Source: G039954875 sp039954875
GTDB lineage: Bacteria; Bacteroidota; Bacteroidia; Flavobacteriales; Blattabacteriaceae
NCBI GenBank assembly: GCA_039954875.1
Contig: CP157202.1
Span: 682,001 to 746,000 of the forward strand
Direction of reading: 5' to 3'
Length of the DNA: 64,000 nucleotides
The notes below the pieces were generated by a model. It ran no database searches and was not told the DNA's origin. It worked only from the letters and a program-made list of their open reading frames with translations. The translations under genes were made by a program, and so were the position numbers. Shown one piece after another: positions 20,506-29,655 of the stretch (position 1 is the first letter of the stretch; every line of letters starts with the position of its first letter).

Positions 20506-21621
20506 CTATTTTTTAATCGGTTTTTTATCCTGTAGGGGACAACCTTGATTGGAAACGGGCCCAGGTATGGTCACACACTTGTCATAAAGATCGATCAGGC
20601 CATCTAAATCTACATCTAGTGCTTTACCACTACCATCCACACGAGCACCGGCAGAAGTATTCAACTCTAAATCCCAATCATCGCAAACACCATCATTATC
20701 GTTGTCTCCTTTTTTACACACTTTGAAATATATTTTAGGTACTTTTTGAGGGGGAAAAAGTGCTTGTAAGGGATCATGCCATGATAAAGACTCGGGATGG
20801 TCCCCAATGGTGTACGTCACACCTAAAAATGTCGTGAAGAAGGAATCATATCCCACGGGCTTGATGTCCGCTACAGGAAGCCTTTCATCTCCAAGACTAC
20901 CAAAGCCTGAGCCATCAAAAACCTCATCCCCAATATAGACCCACATACCTCTAAGTTCTGCATCAAGGCTACGGCTGATCTTATACTTTAAACCTAAACC
21001 TCCTTGGAAAAAGATAGAACCTAAACCAGATGAGAGTGTTATCTTATCGGTATAACTTGGTTGCATTCCCTCAGGCTTACTACCATCAGAAGAGTTCAAT
21101 TTCGCTTTATAGTACAGCACTCCTGGGCCAGCATAGCCATGGAGGGCCCATCTGTACCGCGACTTGTTATCTACCCTTCTAAGTATAGAAGTAAAATTAA
21201 CATCCGCAAGCAAAGACACTCCCCAATAATCGGTTTGTCCTTTCCAATAGGCCCTCTTTATCAGCCCCCCTTCATTAGGCCGACTGAATTGCCTGGTCTG
21301 CCCATATTGACCCAAAAATTGCAAGCCAAAGGCATGAGTGATTTGTTTAGTTAGAGCCAATTGTACATCGTATCCCCAACCCTTATTGTCTTTAGTAAAG
21401 CTTCTCAAGTCTCCACTATGTAATACAGGGACCCCGCCATACAGACCAATAGACCAACTGTTGAACTTAACTTTGTCGCTAGTAAAATTTACATATTTCT
21501 TTTCTCTGTCGTAATTTTTAATACCTTGGAGGTTTTCTTCTATTTCCTGTTCTTGGCAAAAGGCGTAATTCCCAACCAGGAACATCCCTAAAGCTAAAAT
21601 CTTGACGAATTTTTTTTTCAT
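20506..21621 (-). CDS. OmpA-family outer membrane beta-barrel protein, C-terminally truncated
   Basis: 371 residues from the second ATG. The N-terminus (MKKKFVKILALGMFLVGNYAFC) is a signal peptide. A beta-barrel domain with alternating aromatic strands follows (for example WSIGLYGGVPVL). Near the end is a thrombospondin-type-3 calcium repeat region (DNDNDGVCDDWD, DVDLDGLIDLYDKC). The frame then stops at KKPIKK, where the peptidoglycan-binding OmpA domain should begin; that domain lies downstream in broken frames. The product, if made, is a barrel plus linker without wall anchor. I prefer ATG 21621 to ATG 21636, because a strong promoter ends 5 bases before 21636 and would start transcription about there. 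Confidence 0.75.
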   Translation of the reverse strand: MKKKFVKILALGMFLVGNYAFCQEQEIEENLQGIKNYDREKKYVNFTSDKVKFNSWSIGLYGGVPVLHSGDLRSFTKDNKGWGYDVQLALTKQITHAFGLQFLGQYGQTRQFSRPNEGGLIKRAYWKGQTDYWGVSLLADVNFTSILRRVDNKSRYRWALHGYAGPGVLYYKAKLNSSDGSKPEGMQPSYTDKITLSSGLGSIFFQGGLGLKYKISRSLDAELRGMWVYIGDEVFDGSGFGSLGDERLPVADIKPVGYDSFFTTFLGVTYTIGDHPESLSWHDPLQALFPPQKVPKIYFKVCKKGDNDNDGVCDDWDLELNTSAGARVDGSGKALDVDLDGLIDLYDKCVTIPGPVSNQGCPLQDKKPIKK

Positions 21622-21640
21622 GGTATTTTTTTTCATTCTT

Positions 21641-21669
21641 CAAATGTAGGTTTTTTAAAACATCGCAAA
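21641..21669 (-). promoter_or_regulatory. Promoter of the OmpA-family gene
   Basis: On the minus strand TTTG, a 17-base spacer and TACATTTG form a complete Bacteroidota promoter. Transcription would begin near 21635, which makes ATG 21621 the likely start codon. Confidence 0.6.
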
Positions 21670-21792
21670 AAAAAGTATAGCTCGAATCTATTTTTAAAAT
21701 CATAATCTATCACATCGGATAAGACATGATGATAAATATAAAAAATATCATGAAAATATGTAGGCAAGCTATTTAAAATCACCGTATCACCG

Positions 21793-22266
21793 TCAACTAA
21801 TTTTTTTTACACTCAAAGGATCTATACATCGTGACAACAATGTGCTCAAGGTCAAGCCAAATATAGGATGTTGTTTTTGTGGAGCCAATTCACACATAGG
21901 CTTAAGGACAAATCTGCGTAGATGCAACAAAGGGTGAGGGATCGAAAGTCTAGCCCCTTCAAAAATCATTTGATTATAAAATAAAATATCAATATCAATC
22001 TCTCGATCTTCGTAAAATATATGTGAACTTTTTGATGTTCGTCCCAGGGACCATTCGATACCAAGGATGTCTTTCAAAAGGTCCATAGGCGAATAGGTCG
22101 TCTCTAATCTTACAGCAATATTCCAAAATACAGGAGCATCCCCCATCTCCCAAGGCTGGCTTTCGTAATAGGAAGAGGTTTCTACTATTTCACCCATACG
22201 TTGGGAAATCAAGGTTAGGGAAATATCTAAATATTGTCTTTTATCCCCTTTATTGCTTCCTAACAT
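21793..22266 (-). CDS. folK: 6-hydroxymethyl-7,8-dihydropterin pyrophosphokinase
   Basis: 157-residue HPPK that transfers pyrophosphate from ATP to the pterin in folate synthesis. LGSNKGDK is at residues 2-9, the Mg/ATP segment is EDREIDIDILFYN (two catalytic Asp), and IPHPLLHLRRFVLKPM is the substrate/ATP loop. The first ATG falls inside the first beta-strand: the in-frame codons before it encode SNQVFL, which fits the normal N-terminus of the family. The only candidate start further upstream is an ATA codon giving LSNQVFLMLGSN, so the original ATG may have mutated, or translation begins at the shorter ATG. Otherwise full length. It is divergent from a dead sppA. Confidence 0.85.
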   Translation of the reverse strand: MLGSNKGDKRQYLDISLTLISQRMGEIVETSSYYESQPWEMGDAPVFWNIAVRLETTYSPMDLLKDILGIEWSLGRTSKSSHIFYEDREIDIDILFYNQMIFEGARLSIPHPLLHLRRFVLKPMCELAPQKQHPIFGLTLSTLLSRCIDPLSVKKIS

Positions 22267-22351
22267 TAAAAAGACCTGATTAGAAAGTATGATCGATGTC
22301 CTTAATTTATTTGACTAATATAGCCTAGAAAGTTTAATAGCTCCATGATCT

Positions 22352-24070
22352 ATGAAAAATACTCTCAAAACTGCTTCAGGAATAGTATTGGGTATTTTCC
22401 TTTTTTGTTCATCATAACAGGAGTGGGTGTAGTATTAAGTATCATCCTCTAGTCTTCGGTCAAGGGGACTAGACAAAACATTAATAAAGCGATTGTACTT
22501 CAAGTCAAGTTAGCTTCTGCCATCATAGAAAAAGGATATGAAAGCGAATCATTTTTGTCTTATCCGCCTCATTTAACAGGTATTAAACTTAAAAGAATTA
22601 TCAAGACCGTCGAAAAGGATAGGACGGATGAAAACATCAAAGGGATAAGCCTATAATTGTACCAACTGAAAGTAGGGATCACACAACTGAAATACATACG
22701 AGTTGTTTTGAAATATTTTAAAAGTCTAAAAATCCGTCTATACCTATGGACAATAATGTTTTCAAGGAGCCTATTATCTAGGATTGGTGGCCGATTTGGT
22801 CTTTTTCAATCCATCTGGAAGCATATATTTAAGGGATTGAGCCTAGAACAACCCTTCTACAAAAAGCTAGCGGAAAAATTTGGTATAAACCTCGTTACAT
22901 ATAGGCATTGAAAATAAAAATTAATTACCGAACCTTATACTCAGGACAAGATGAACCAATAAAATCTTGAATAATCTGTTCGATTGCTCCATTACATTTA
23001 GGGAGATCTGATCGCTGATATTAGCTAATTATGCGACATAGCTCCTGAAAAGCTCAACCAGATTGCTGACCAACTGTCTGGAATCGTCACTAAACTATCT
23101 TATCAAAACTGACTGGTCTACCAATTGTCTTATGACGATAAATTCATAAAAATCATCAAGACCAAATTTTAAGATCAAACCTACATAAAATGTAACTTTC
23201 ATCAGCCTTTCGAATTACATCTAACACCTTCCTGAAAAAAACCTCCAAAAACAACATCGCTGTACTCTATACCTCAGGCATAATCTTACAGATAACTGGA
23301 AATTAAGAGATCCAAGACGTCGTATTTCGGATCCAATTTCCGAAGTGGAGATGAATTGGCTTCGGAAAATATTTATCGCGAACTATCCAATCTAAAAAAA
23401 AAACCTCTTATCATCTAACTTGGGGAATATGCTGCTTCTGGAGGCTGTTTGTATAGCCGCTGCAGGTGATCCAGATTCTAGCTTCACATATAAGCATCAC
23501 GGGCTTTATCAGAGTGATTGTGTTAATCCCCGATGTAAAAAAAACTCATGGAAAAACTGGGTATAACCATTAATAGTATAACTACTAATACCAATAATAT
23601 CCCTTTTTATACTCTAAATAGTATCAATCCACAATATAAAAAGATGATGATACAAAATATTAAAAAATTTTATAGTACCTTTATAATCTATAGGTGACAC
23701 CTAAGAAAAAGTGATTTAAGTGAATAAACACCCTAGCTCAAGGCTATATGTAGCTCGGGAAAGAAACTTTAGAAAAGGTTTATTTAAGCCCCGTCTGTGG
23801 TCTAAACAATACGATAAAAGTTGTCGGAAAAAAGGCCAAGATCCAAAAACATGCCGTCATGAAATTCCCAAAAAGTGGATTGTGATCCGAAGTGTTAAAA
23901 AATTACGACAAAAGCAGCTCAGGTAAAAGTACTTGGCTACAAATATTCAAAACTCATATTAGAGCTCAATCATCTGAGATATCCAGCTACAATTTATACC
24001 CAATCATCTTTCAAAAGATATGGAAAATAAAAAAACATCTCTTTACCAAATTTTGAAGAAATAAACGGTA
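22352..24070 (+). pseudogene. sppA: Signal peptide peptidase SppA wreck
   Basis: The plus strand holds the scattered frames of an SppA (67K-type) protease. It starts MKNTLKTASGIVLGIF at 22352, has IKGISL near 22640, and KKPLII...LGEYAASGG near 23400 (the Ser of ASGG is the nucleophile). KKLMEKLGITINSI follows near 23545 and NPQYKKMMIQNIKKFYSTF near 23630. Dozens of frameshifts and stops occur, so nothing functional remains. SppA is a membrane-bound serine protease that clears cleaved signal peptides. The position next to folK is a familiar neighbourhood. Short open frames inside are leftovers. Confidence 0.85.
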
Positions 24071-24097
24071 AGTGTTTTTTTATTCCACACAAGTTGA

Positions 24098-24105
24098 TAT
24101 TTTTG
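24098..24105 (+). promoter_or_regulatory. -7 element TATTTTTG for the mreB operon
   Basis: TATTTTTG fits TAnnTTTG and lies 36 bases before the mreB ATG, in sequence otherwise belonging to dead sppA. A T-rich run lies about 20 bases upstream, but I see no clear TTTG at -33. Confidence 0.4.
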
Positions 24106-24141
24106 TCTAAGTCAATCTAAACCTAGTTAAAAGGAAATTGT

Positions 24142-25167
24142 ATGGGGTTGTTTAATTTTTTTATTCAAAATCTAGCTATAGACTTGGGCACGGCCAATAC
24201 ACTAATCATACACAATGACAAAATCGTAGTAGACAGCCCATCTATCATAGCTATCGACATGCGGACTAAAAAGGTTCTAGCTGTAGGCGAACAGGCCAAG
24301 CAAATGCAAGGTAAAACACACGAAAATATCAAGATCTGTCGACCACTCAAAGACGGCGTGATAGCCGACTATCAAATTGCCGAAATCATGATTATGGAAT
24401 TCTTGAAGAAAATCCCCGACGTCAATAGAAAATTCTTTACTCCTGCTCTAAGGATGGTCATATGTATCCCTTCAGGGATCACTGAGGTGGAAAAAAGAGC
24501 TGTAAAAGATTCAGCCCAACACCTCAACGCCAAAGAGATCTATCTGATCGAAGAACCGATGGCAGCTGCTATCGGTTCAGGAATCCCTGTCACCCAGCCT
24601 GAAGGTACGATGATTATTGATATCGGTGGGGGTACTTCAGAGATTGGTGTGATCGCCTTAGGTGGTATCGTTTGTCAAAAATCCATCAAAATCGCTGGAG
24701 ACATCTTTACCAACGACATCGCTTACTTCATGCGAACCAAGTACAACCTCTATATCGGCGAACGTACTGCAGAAAAAATCAAAATTGAAATAGGATCCGC
24801 TGTGGAAAACCTCGAACACCCTCCAGAAGACATCTGTGTACAAGGCAGAGACCTGATGACAGGCAAACCCAAAGAGATGAGTGTCTCCTATAAAGAAACC
24901 GTTCAGGCCCTAGACAAATCTATCCTTCGTGTAGAAGATGCTGTCATGGAAACCTTATCACAAACCCCTCCAGAGCTCTCGGCTGATATCTATAGAACAG
25001 GTATTTATATGGCTGGAGGCGGATCGATGCTAAGGGGCCTCGATCAACGAATATCCAAAAAGACCGGCCTACCAGTGTATCTGACCGAAGACCCATTGAG
25101 AACTGTAGTGAGAGGGACAGGCGTAGCGTTGAAAAATATTAATAAATTCACCTTCTTAATGAATTAA
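24142..25167 (+). CDS. mreB: Rod-shape determining actin homologue MreB
   Basis: 341-residue bacterial actin that forms membrane-bound filaments guiding lateral wall synthesis. The N-terminal MGLFNFFIQ is followed by the phosphate-1 motif AIDLGTANT; later come the phosphate-2 segment MIIDIGGGTSEIGVI and the adenosine motif AGGGSMLRGLD. The length is normal. It heads the five-gene unit mreB-mreC-mreD-mrdA-rodA, all intact and partly overlapping. A TAnnTTTG element lies upstream. No defect. Confidence 0.97.
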   Translation: MGLFNFFIQNLAIDLGTANTLIIHNDKIVVDSPSIIAIDMRTKKVLAVGEQAKQMQGKTHENIKICRPLKDGVIADYQIAEIMIMEFLKKIPDVNRKFFTPALRMVICIPSGITEVEKRAVKDSAQHLNAKEIYLIEEPMAAAIGSGIPVTQPEGTMIIDIGGGTSEIGVIALGGIVCQKSIKIAGDIFTNDIAYFMRTKYNLYIGERTAEKIKIEIGSAVENLEHPPEDICVQGRDLMTGKPKEMSVSYKETVQALDKSILRVEDAVMETLSQTPPELSADIYRTGIYMAGGGSMLRGLDQRISKKTGLPVYLTEDPLRTVVRGTGVALKNINKFTFLMN

Positions 25168-25189
25168 TTTATTTGAATACTTTCGGTCT

Positions 25190-26035
25190 ATGCGTGAAGT
25201 GTTGAACTTCTTTTTGAAATGGTGGTTTTTTCTTTTTTTTATTTTTTTAAAAACCATCGCTCTTTTTTTCACCTTTTCAAAAAGCCGGTTTCATTGGACT
25301 GTTTACGATGATTATGCCCATACCATCCTAGGGAAGATTTATCAAGCAAAAGCCAATGTGCAAACTTATTTCTCCTTGAGCGAAGAAAATAAAAAACTCG
25401 CCTACGAAAACGCTAAGCTCCATCATGAATTGCAAACTTCCAAGCTTATCAAAATTGGTAAAAACGATCTCAAAGAGACAGACACTATATACCTGCAAGA
25501 ATATACCTATACCCCTGTAAAGATTATCAATAACAGTATTTATCAACAAGAGAATTTTCTCACTCTTGACAAGGGTAAAGTAGATGGTATCCAAGTAGAT
25601 ATGGGCGTGATCCTTCCCAATGGTATTGCAGGTCTCATCATTAAAACCTCACCCAACTTCAGTACAGCAATTTCCTTGCTCAACACCCAAATCAAAATCA
25701 ACGCCCGACTCAAAAAAAGCCGATATTTCGGGACACTCAGTTGGGATGGTACGGACCATGACATCGTTATATTGCAAGACATCCCTAAACACGTACACCT
25801 CACCAAAGGAGAGGTGGTAGAGACCGATGGTAAATCAGCCATTTTCCCCGAAGGTATAGCTATTGGGACAGTGGCACACTATCAATTGAATCAAGAAAGT
25901 GGTACTTATCATATCAAAGTCAAATTACGAGCAGATCTCGCGGTTATAGAAAACGCTTATGTGGTCAAAAATCTCTTCAAAAAAGAATGGGAAAGCATCC
26001 AAATCATTCCATCTAAACAGACATTTACTCGATGA
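25190..26035 (+). CDS. mreC: Rod-shape determining protein MreC
   Basis: 281-residue inner-membrane scaffold that links MreB with PBP2/RodA. A very hydrophobic N-terminal segment (residues about 10-28) anchors it. A coiled-coil-like stretch rich in Glu, Lys and Asn follows (about 55-90), and then the two beta-barrel subdomains, with NFLTLDKGKVDGIQVDMGV and the GIAGLIIKTSPNFSTAISLL region typical of the family. The stop overlaps the mreD start (ATGA). Intact. Confidence 0.92.
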   Translation: MREVLNFFLKWWFFLFFIFLKTIALFFTFSKSRFHWTVYDDYAHTILGKIYQAKANVQTYFSLSEENKKLAYENAKLHHELQTSKLIKIGKNDLKETDTIYLQEYTYTPVKIINNSIYQQENFLTLDKGKVDGIQVDMGVILPNGIAGLIIKTSPNFSTAISLLNTQIKINARLKKSRYFGTLSWDGTDHDIVILQDIPKHVHLTKGEVVETDGKSAIFPEGIAIGTVAHYQLNQESGTYHIKVKLRADLAVIENAYVVKNLFKKEWESIQIIPSKQTFTR

Positions 26036-26544
26036 CCTTCAAAAGCCTTATATTTCATTTATTTTTCATCTTGTGGCTTTGCACCGCTCAGATATTGGTG
26101 TTGAATCAGATTAGATTTCTGGGTTATATCAATCCTTATCTATACGTCCTTTTTGTATTGACTTACCCTCCGTATGAAAGTCGATTTGTATTGGTACTCC
26201 TCTCTTTTTGCACTGGTTGGACAATAGACTATTTTATGAATACTGGCGGAATGCATGCCTTTGCAATTACATTGACGGCTTATCTAAAACTAGATGTATT
26301 GCGTCTAGTCGCTGGAAAGAACATCATTACCGATGATGACTTTTCAATCCATGAATTATCTTTTTTAAAAAAATGTTCTTATATTTTTATATTAATGATC
26401 ATTCATTATTTATCTCTTTTTTTGCTCGAATTATTCAAAATATCCAATCTAGAAATCATCTTTTTAAAGGCTATATTTGGTGCAGTCTTTACCACCGTCC
26501 TGTGTTTGATTTATTTTTCATTGACAGAAAAAAATAAGTCTTGA
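26032..26544 (+). CDS. mreD: Rod-shape determining protein MreD
   Basis: 170-residue polytopic membrane protein with about five hydrophobic segments. It carries the short FLGYINPYLYVLFVL segment near the N-terminus and PYESRFVLVLLSFCTGWTID, which are characteristic of Bacteroidota MreD. It overlaps mreC by 4 bases and mrdA by 4. The role is inferred from position in the mre cluster and topology; the family is poorly conserved in sequence. Confidence 0.88.
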   Translation: MTFKSLIFHLFFILWLCTAQILVLNQIRFLGYINPYLYVLFVLTYPPYESRFVLVLLSFCTGWTIDYFMNTGGMHAFAITLTAYLKLDVLRLVAGKNIITDDDFSIHELSFLKKCSYIFILMIIHYLSLFLLELFKISNLEIIFLKAIFGAVFTTVLCLIYFSLTEKNKS

Positions 26545-28424
26545 AAAGATTATTTGTTTTTTATAGTATCCTGATATTCGTAGGTGCAGCCTTGGTTACG
26601 AGGTTGGCTTACATCCAACTTTTATCACAGAAATACATTTTCAGTGCCTTCAATATCTCTATCAAACAGGAGATCATTATCCCCGAAAGGGGTTATATCT
26701 TCGATAGAAACGACAAGTTACTAGTATATAATCAACCTATATACGAACTCACAGTGATCCCTATATATGTAGATGAAAACTTAGATGTAGAAGGATTTTG
26801 TCAAGTCATAGGAATCGACAGAGATACTTTTGATGAAAATTTAGCTAAAGCTCACGCTTATTCTAAATATTTACCTTCTGTATTCCTCTCCTACATCTCA
26901 AAGGAAAAATTTGCACTCATCCAGGAAAAACCCCATCGATACAAAGGATTTGATGTGGTCAAACGTTCTTTGAGAGACTATAAAGTCCAAAGTGCGGCCA
27001 ACATATTGGGATACATTGGAGAGATAGGGCCTGAACAAATCAAAAAAGAATCCGATTATTATCAAATAGGCGATTTTGCCGGTTGGGCTGGAGTGGAAAA
27101 GTCTTATGAAAAGGTATTACGAGGCGAAAAGGGGATCAAATACTGGATGAGGGATCGAAAGGGGCGTATCATCGATGCCTACAACAATGGAAAAAATGAT
27201 GTGAAAGTTGTTCGTGGTGATGATATTTACCTAACAATAGATTGGGAATTACAAAATTATGCTGAACGCCTCATGTATAAAAAAAAAGGTGGCGTTGTAA
27301 CTATAGATCCCAAAAACGGAGAAATATTGACTTTAGTTTCCAGCCCGATACTAGATCCAAATCTGTTCGTCGGAAAAGACCGATCTAAAGCAATCTTTAA
27401 ATTGCTCGAAGACACTATAAATAATCCTCTTTTCGACCGGACTACTCAGGGTCTTTACCCGCCGGGCTCTCCTTTCAAGGTGCTTACAGAATTAGCTGGC
27501 CTACAAATGGGGGTTGTAGATACAAGTACCTCCTTTACCTGTCAACACGGTTTCCGTTATGGGACAAGAAAAATAAATTGCCATTGCAGCACTTACGGTC
27601 GGCCCATAGGTATTGAAACGGCTGTGGCACTATCTTGCAATAATTACTTTGCACAAGTCTACAAAAGAATGATTGAAAAGTATCCTAAAGATCCAGCTAA
27701 AAGCCTCGACGAATGGAACGAAATCATCAAAAGCTTCGGCTTAGGGGATTATCTTGACAACGATCTGGCCACCGGTTATAAAGGAAGAATACCTTCAGGA
27801 ACTTATTACAATAAAAAGTATGGTCCGAAACGATGGAATGCGCTCACTATCATTTCGAATAGTATTGGACAAGGAGAAGTAGATATCACTCCTATACAAC
27901 TGGCCAATATGACCGCAGCCATAGCCAATCGAGGCTTTTTTTATACTCCCCATATTGTCAAAACGATCTCTGATCCCAAATATACCCGAGCCAAATACAC
28001 CAAAGTAGCGCCGTCATATTTTGAACCAGTAATCCGTGGTATGGAAAAAGTGTTTTTGATCGGTACTGGCCGGAGTTCTAAAGCACCCAATATCAGCATG
28101 GCTGGAAAAACTGGCACAGCACAAAATTTTGCCAAGATCAATGGTAAAACCGTCGCTTTGGCAGATCATTCGATATTCGTGCTCTTTGCTCCGGTAGAAG
28201 ATCCTCAAATCGCTATCGCTGTGATGATTGAGAATGGAGGTTTTGGCGCCCGCTGGGCTGGGCCAATCGCTAGTTTGATAGCTGAGAAACATATCACGAA
28301 GACTGTGCAAAGAACAAAGCTCCAACAACGCATGATGACCTCTGGCTTACAAGGAGTCTATGATCATATTACCAGATTAAAACGTGTTAACGTTATAAAT
28401 CCATCTGATGAGGACAAGAAATAA
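26541..28424 (+). CDS. mrdA: Penicillin-binding protein 2 (elongation transpeptidase)
   Basis: 627-residue class B PBP that cross-links peptidoglycan during side-wall growth. One N-terminal membrane segment is followed by the dimerisation domain (RGYIFDRN at 50-57). The transpeptidase domain has all three motifs: SPFK at 310-313 with Ser310 as the nucleophile, SCN at 365-367 and KTGT from 523. The start is TTG, overlapping the mreD stop codon (TTGA). The 3' end overlaps rodA by 17 bases, so translation is coupled. Intact; target of beta-lactams by family knowledge. Confidence 0.95.
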   Translation: MKRLFVFYSILIFVGAALVTRLAYIQLLSQKYIFSAFNISIKQEIIIPERGYIFDRNDKLLVYNQPIYELTVIPIYVDENLDVEGFCQVIGIDRDTFDENLAKAHAYSKYLPSVFLSYISKEKFALIQEKPHRYKGFDVVKRSLRDYKVQSAANILGYIGEIGPEQIKKESDYYQIGDFAGWAGVEKSYEKVLRGEKGIKYWMRDRKGRIIDAYNNGKNDVKVVRGDDIYLTIDWELQNYAERLMYKKKGGVVTIDPKNGEILTLVSSPILDPNLFVGKDRSKAIFKLLEDTINNPLFDRTTQGLYPPGSPFKVLTELAGLQMGVVDTSTSFTCQHGFRYGTRKINCHCSTYGRPIGIETAVALSCNNYFAQVYKRMIEKYPKDPAKSLDEWNEIIKSFGLGDYLDNDLATGYKGRIPSGTYYNKKYGPKRWNALTIISNSIGQGEVDITPIQLANMTAAIANRGFFYTPHIVKTISDPKYTRAKYTKVAPSYFEPVIRGMEKVFLIGTGRSSKAPNISMAGKTGTAQNFAKINGKTVALADHSIFVLFAPVEDPQIAIAVMIENGGFGARWAGPIASLIAEKHITKTVQRTKLQQRMMTSGLQGVYDHITRLKRVNVINPSDEDKK

Positions 28425-29652
28425 AACACTCTTGGGAAATATCGATTGGTGGATCGTCTTGATCTATCTGGCTTTGGTGTGTTTTGGTTGGATGAATATT
28501 TATTCAGTTGCTCCCGATAAAGCTAATAAACAATTGATATGGATTGTGTTGAGCTTCATATTAATATTGGTCATGTTTTTAATTAGCCCTACCGATTACA
28601 AACATTTCTCTCTTGCTTTTTACCTACTGACGCTATTGCTGCTCATCGGAGTATTGGTTTTTGGAAAAACGATCAATGGATCTAAGGCTTGGTACACTTT
28701 TGGTCCGATCAGTTTCCAACCTGCTGAGCTAGCCAAGATCTCTACGGCTTTGGTTATATCTAGGATCATGAGCCAACCTAATGTGTCCATCACAAATAGT
28801 AATACCTTGCTCACTCTAGGAGTTCTATTAGGATCACCTATTTCACTGATCCTTTTACAACCGGATCCGGGGTCAGTATTGGTATTTTCTTCCTTTGTGC
28901 TTGTCTTTTACAGAGAGGGACTTCCCATGCGGTTGATCCTCATCGGTTTTTTTTTAATCGGACTCTTTTTGCTTTCAATCAATCTTTCTCCTTGGTGGAT
29001 AATCGGAAGCATAGCTATAATTTTGTTGCTCTATGTGTTTTTACTTCCGCAAAAAAGATCCAAAGACTGGATGTTATTTGTTTTCATCTTCATTGGATTG
29101 TCTGTTTTTGTTTTTGGCGCTCCAATCCTGTTCGAAAAATTACTTAAACAGCATCACAAGGATCGGATTACCATCCTATTTAAGGATGAATTAGACAGAA
29201 AGTATCGAGACAATGTAGGGTATAATCTTTTTTCTTCCAAGGCTGCTATCGCTTCGGGAGAATTCTCAGGTAAAGGGTTTCAAAGAGGCACAGTCACTAA
29301 AGGAAAATTTGTGCCAGAACAGTATACAGATTATATCTTTTGCACAGTGGGTGAGGAGTGGGGATTGAGAGGGAGTGCATTACTAATTATCACTTACTTA
29401 TTGTTTATCGGCCGGATTTATTTTCTGGCTGAAAAACAGAAACATAGTTTTGCTCGTGTCTTTGGCTACTCGGTAGGGAGTATCTTACTCCTGCATCTGG
29501 TGATCAACTTGGGTATGGTTATGGGACTGTTGCCTACTGTAGGCATCCCTCTACCCTTTTTCAGTTATGGTGGATCTTCCTTATGGTCATTTACAGTCTT
29601 AGTATTTGTATTCATTCGCTTGAATGCTTCTGACCGCAGTAGTTTAATTTAA
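28408..29652 (+). CDS. rodA: Rod-shape SEDS glycosyltransferase RodA
   Basis: 414-residue SEDS-family peptidoglycan polymerase with about ten hydrophobic segments. The FQPAELAKI segment and the C-terminal GIPLPFFSYGGSSL are hallmarks of the family. It works with PBP2 and the Mre proteins in the elongasome. It starts inside the 3' end of mrdA and ends the operon; the sequence after it is the 3' end of a dead thioredoxin gene on the other strand. Intact. Confidence 0.95.
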   Translation: MRTRNKTLLGNIDWWIVLIYLALVCFGWMNIYSVAPDKANKQLIWIVLSFILILVMFLISPTDYKHFSLAFYLLTLLLLIGVLVFGKTINGSKAWYTFGPISFQPAELAKISTALVISRIMSQPNVSITNSNTLLTLGVLLGSPISLILLQPDPGSVLVFSSFVLVFYREGLPMRLILIGFFLIGLFLLSINLSPWWIIGSIAIILLLYVFLLPQKRSKDWMLFVFIFIGLSVFVFGAPILFEKLLKQHHKDRITILFKDELDRKYRDNVGYNLFSSKAAIASGEFSGKGFQRGTVTKGKFVPEQYTDYIFCTVGEEWGLRGSALLIITYLLFIGRIYFLAEKQKHSFARVFGYSVGSILLLHLVINLGMVMGLLPTVGIPLPFFSYGGSSLWSFTVLVFVFIRLNASDRSSLI

Positions 29653-29655
29653 TTT

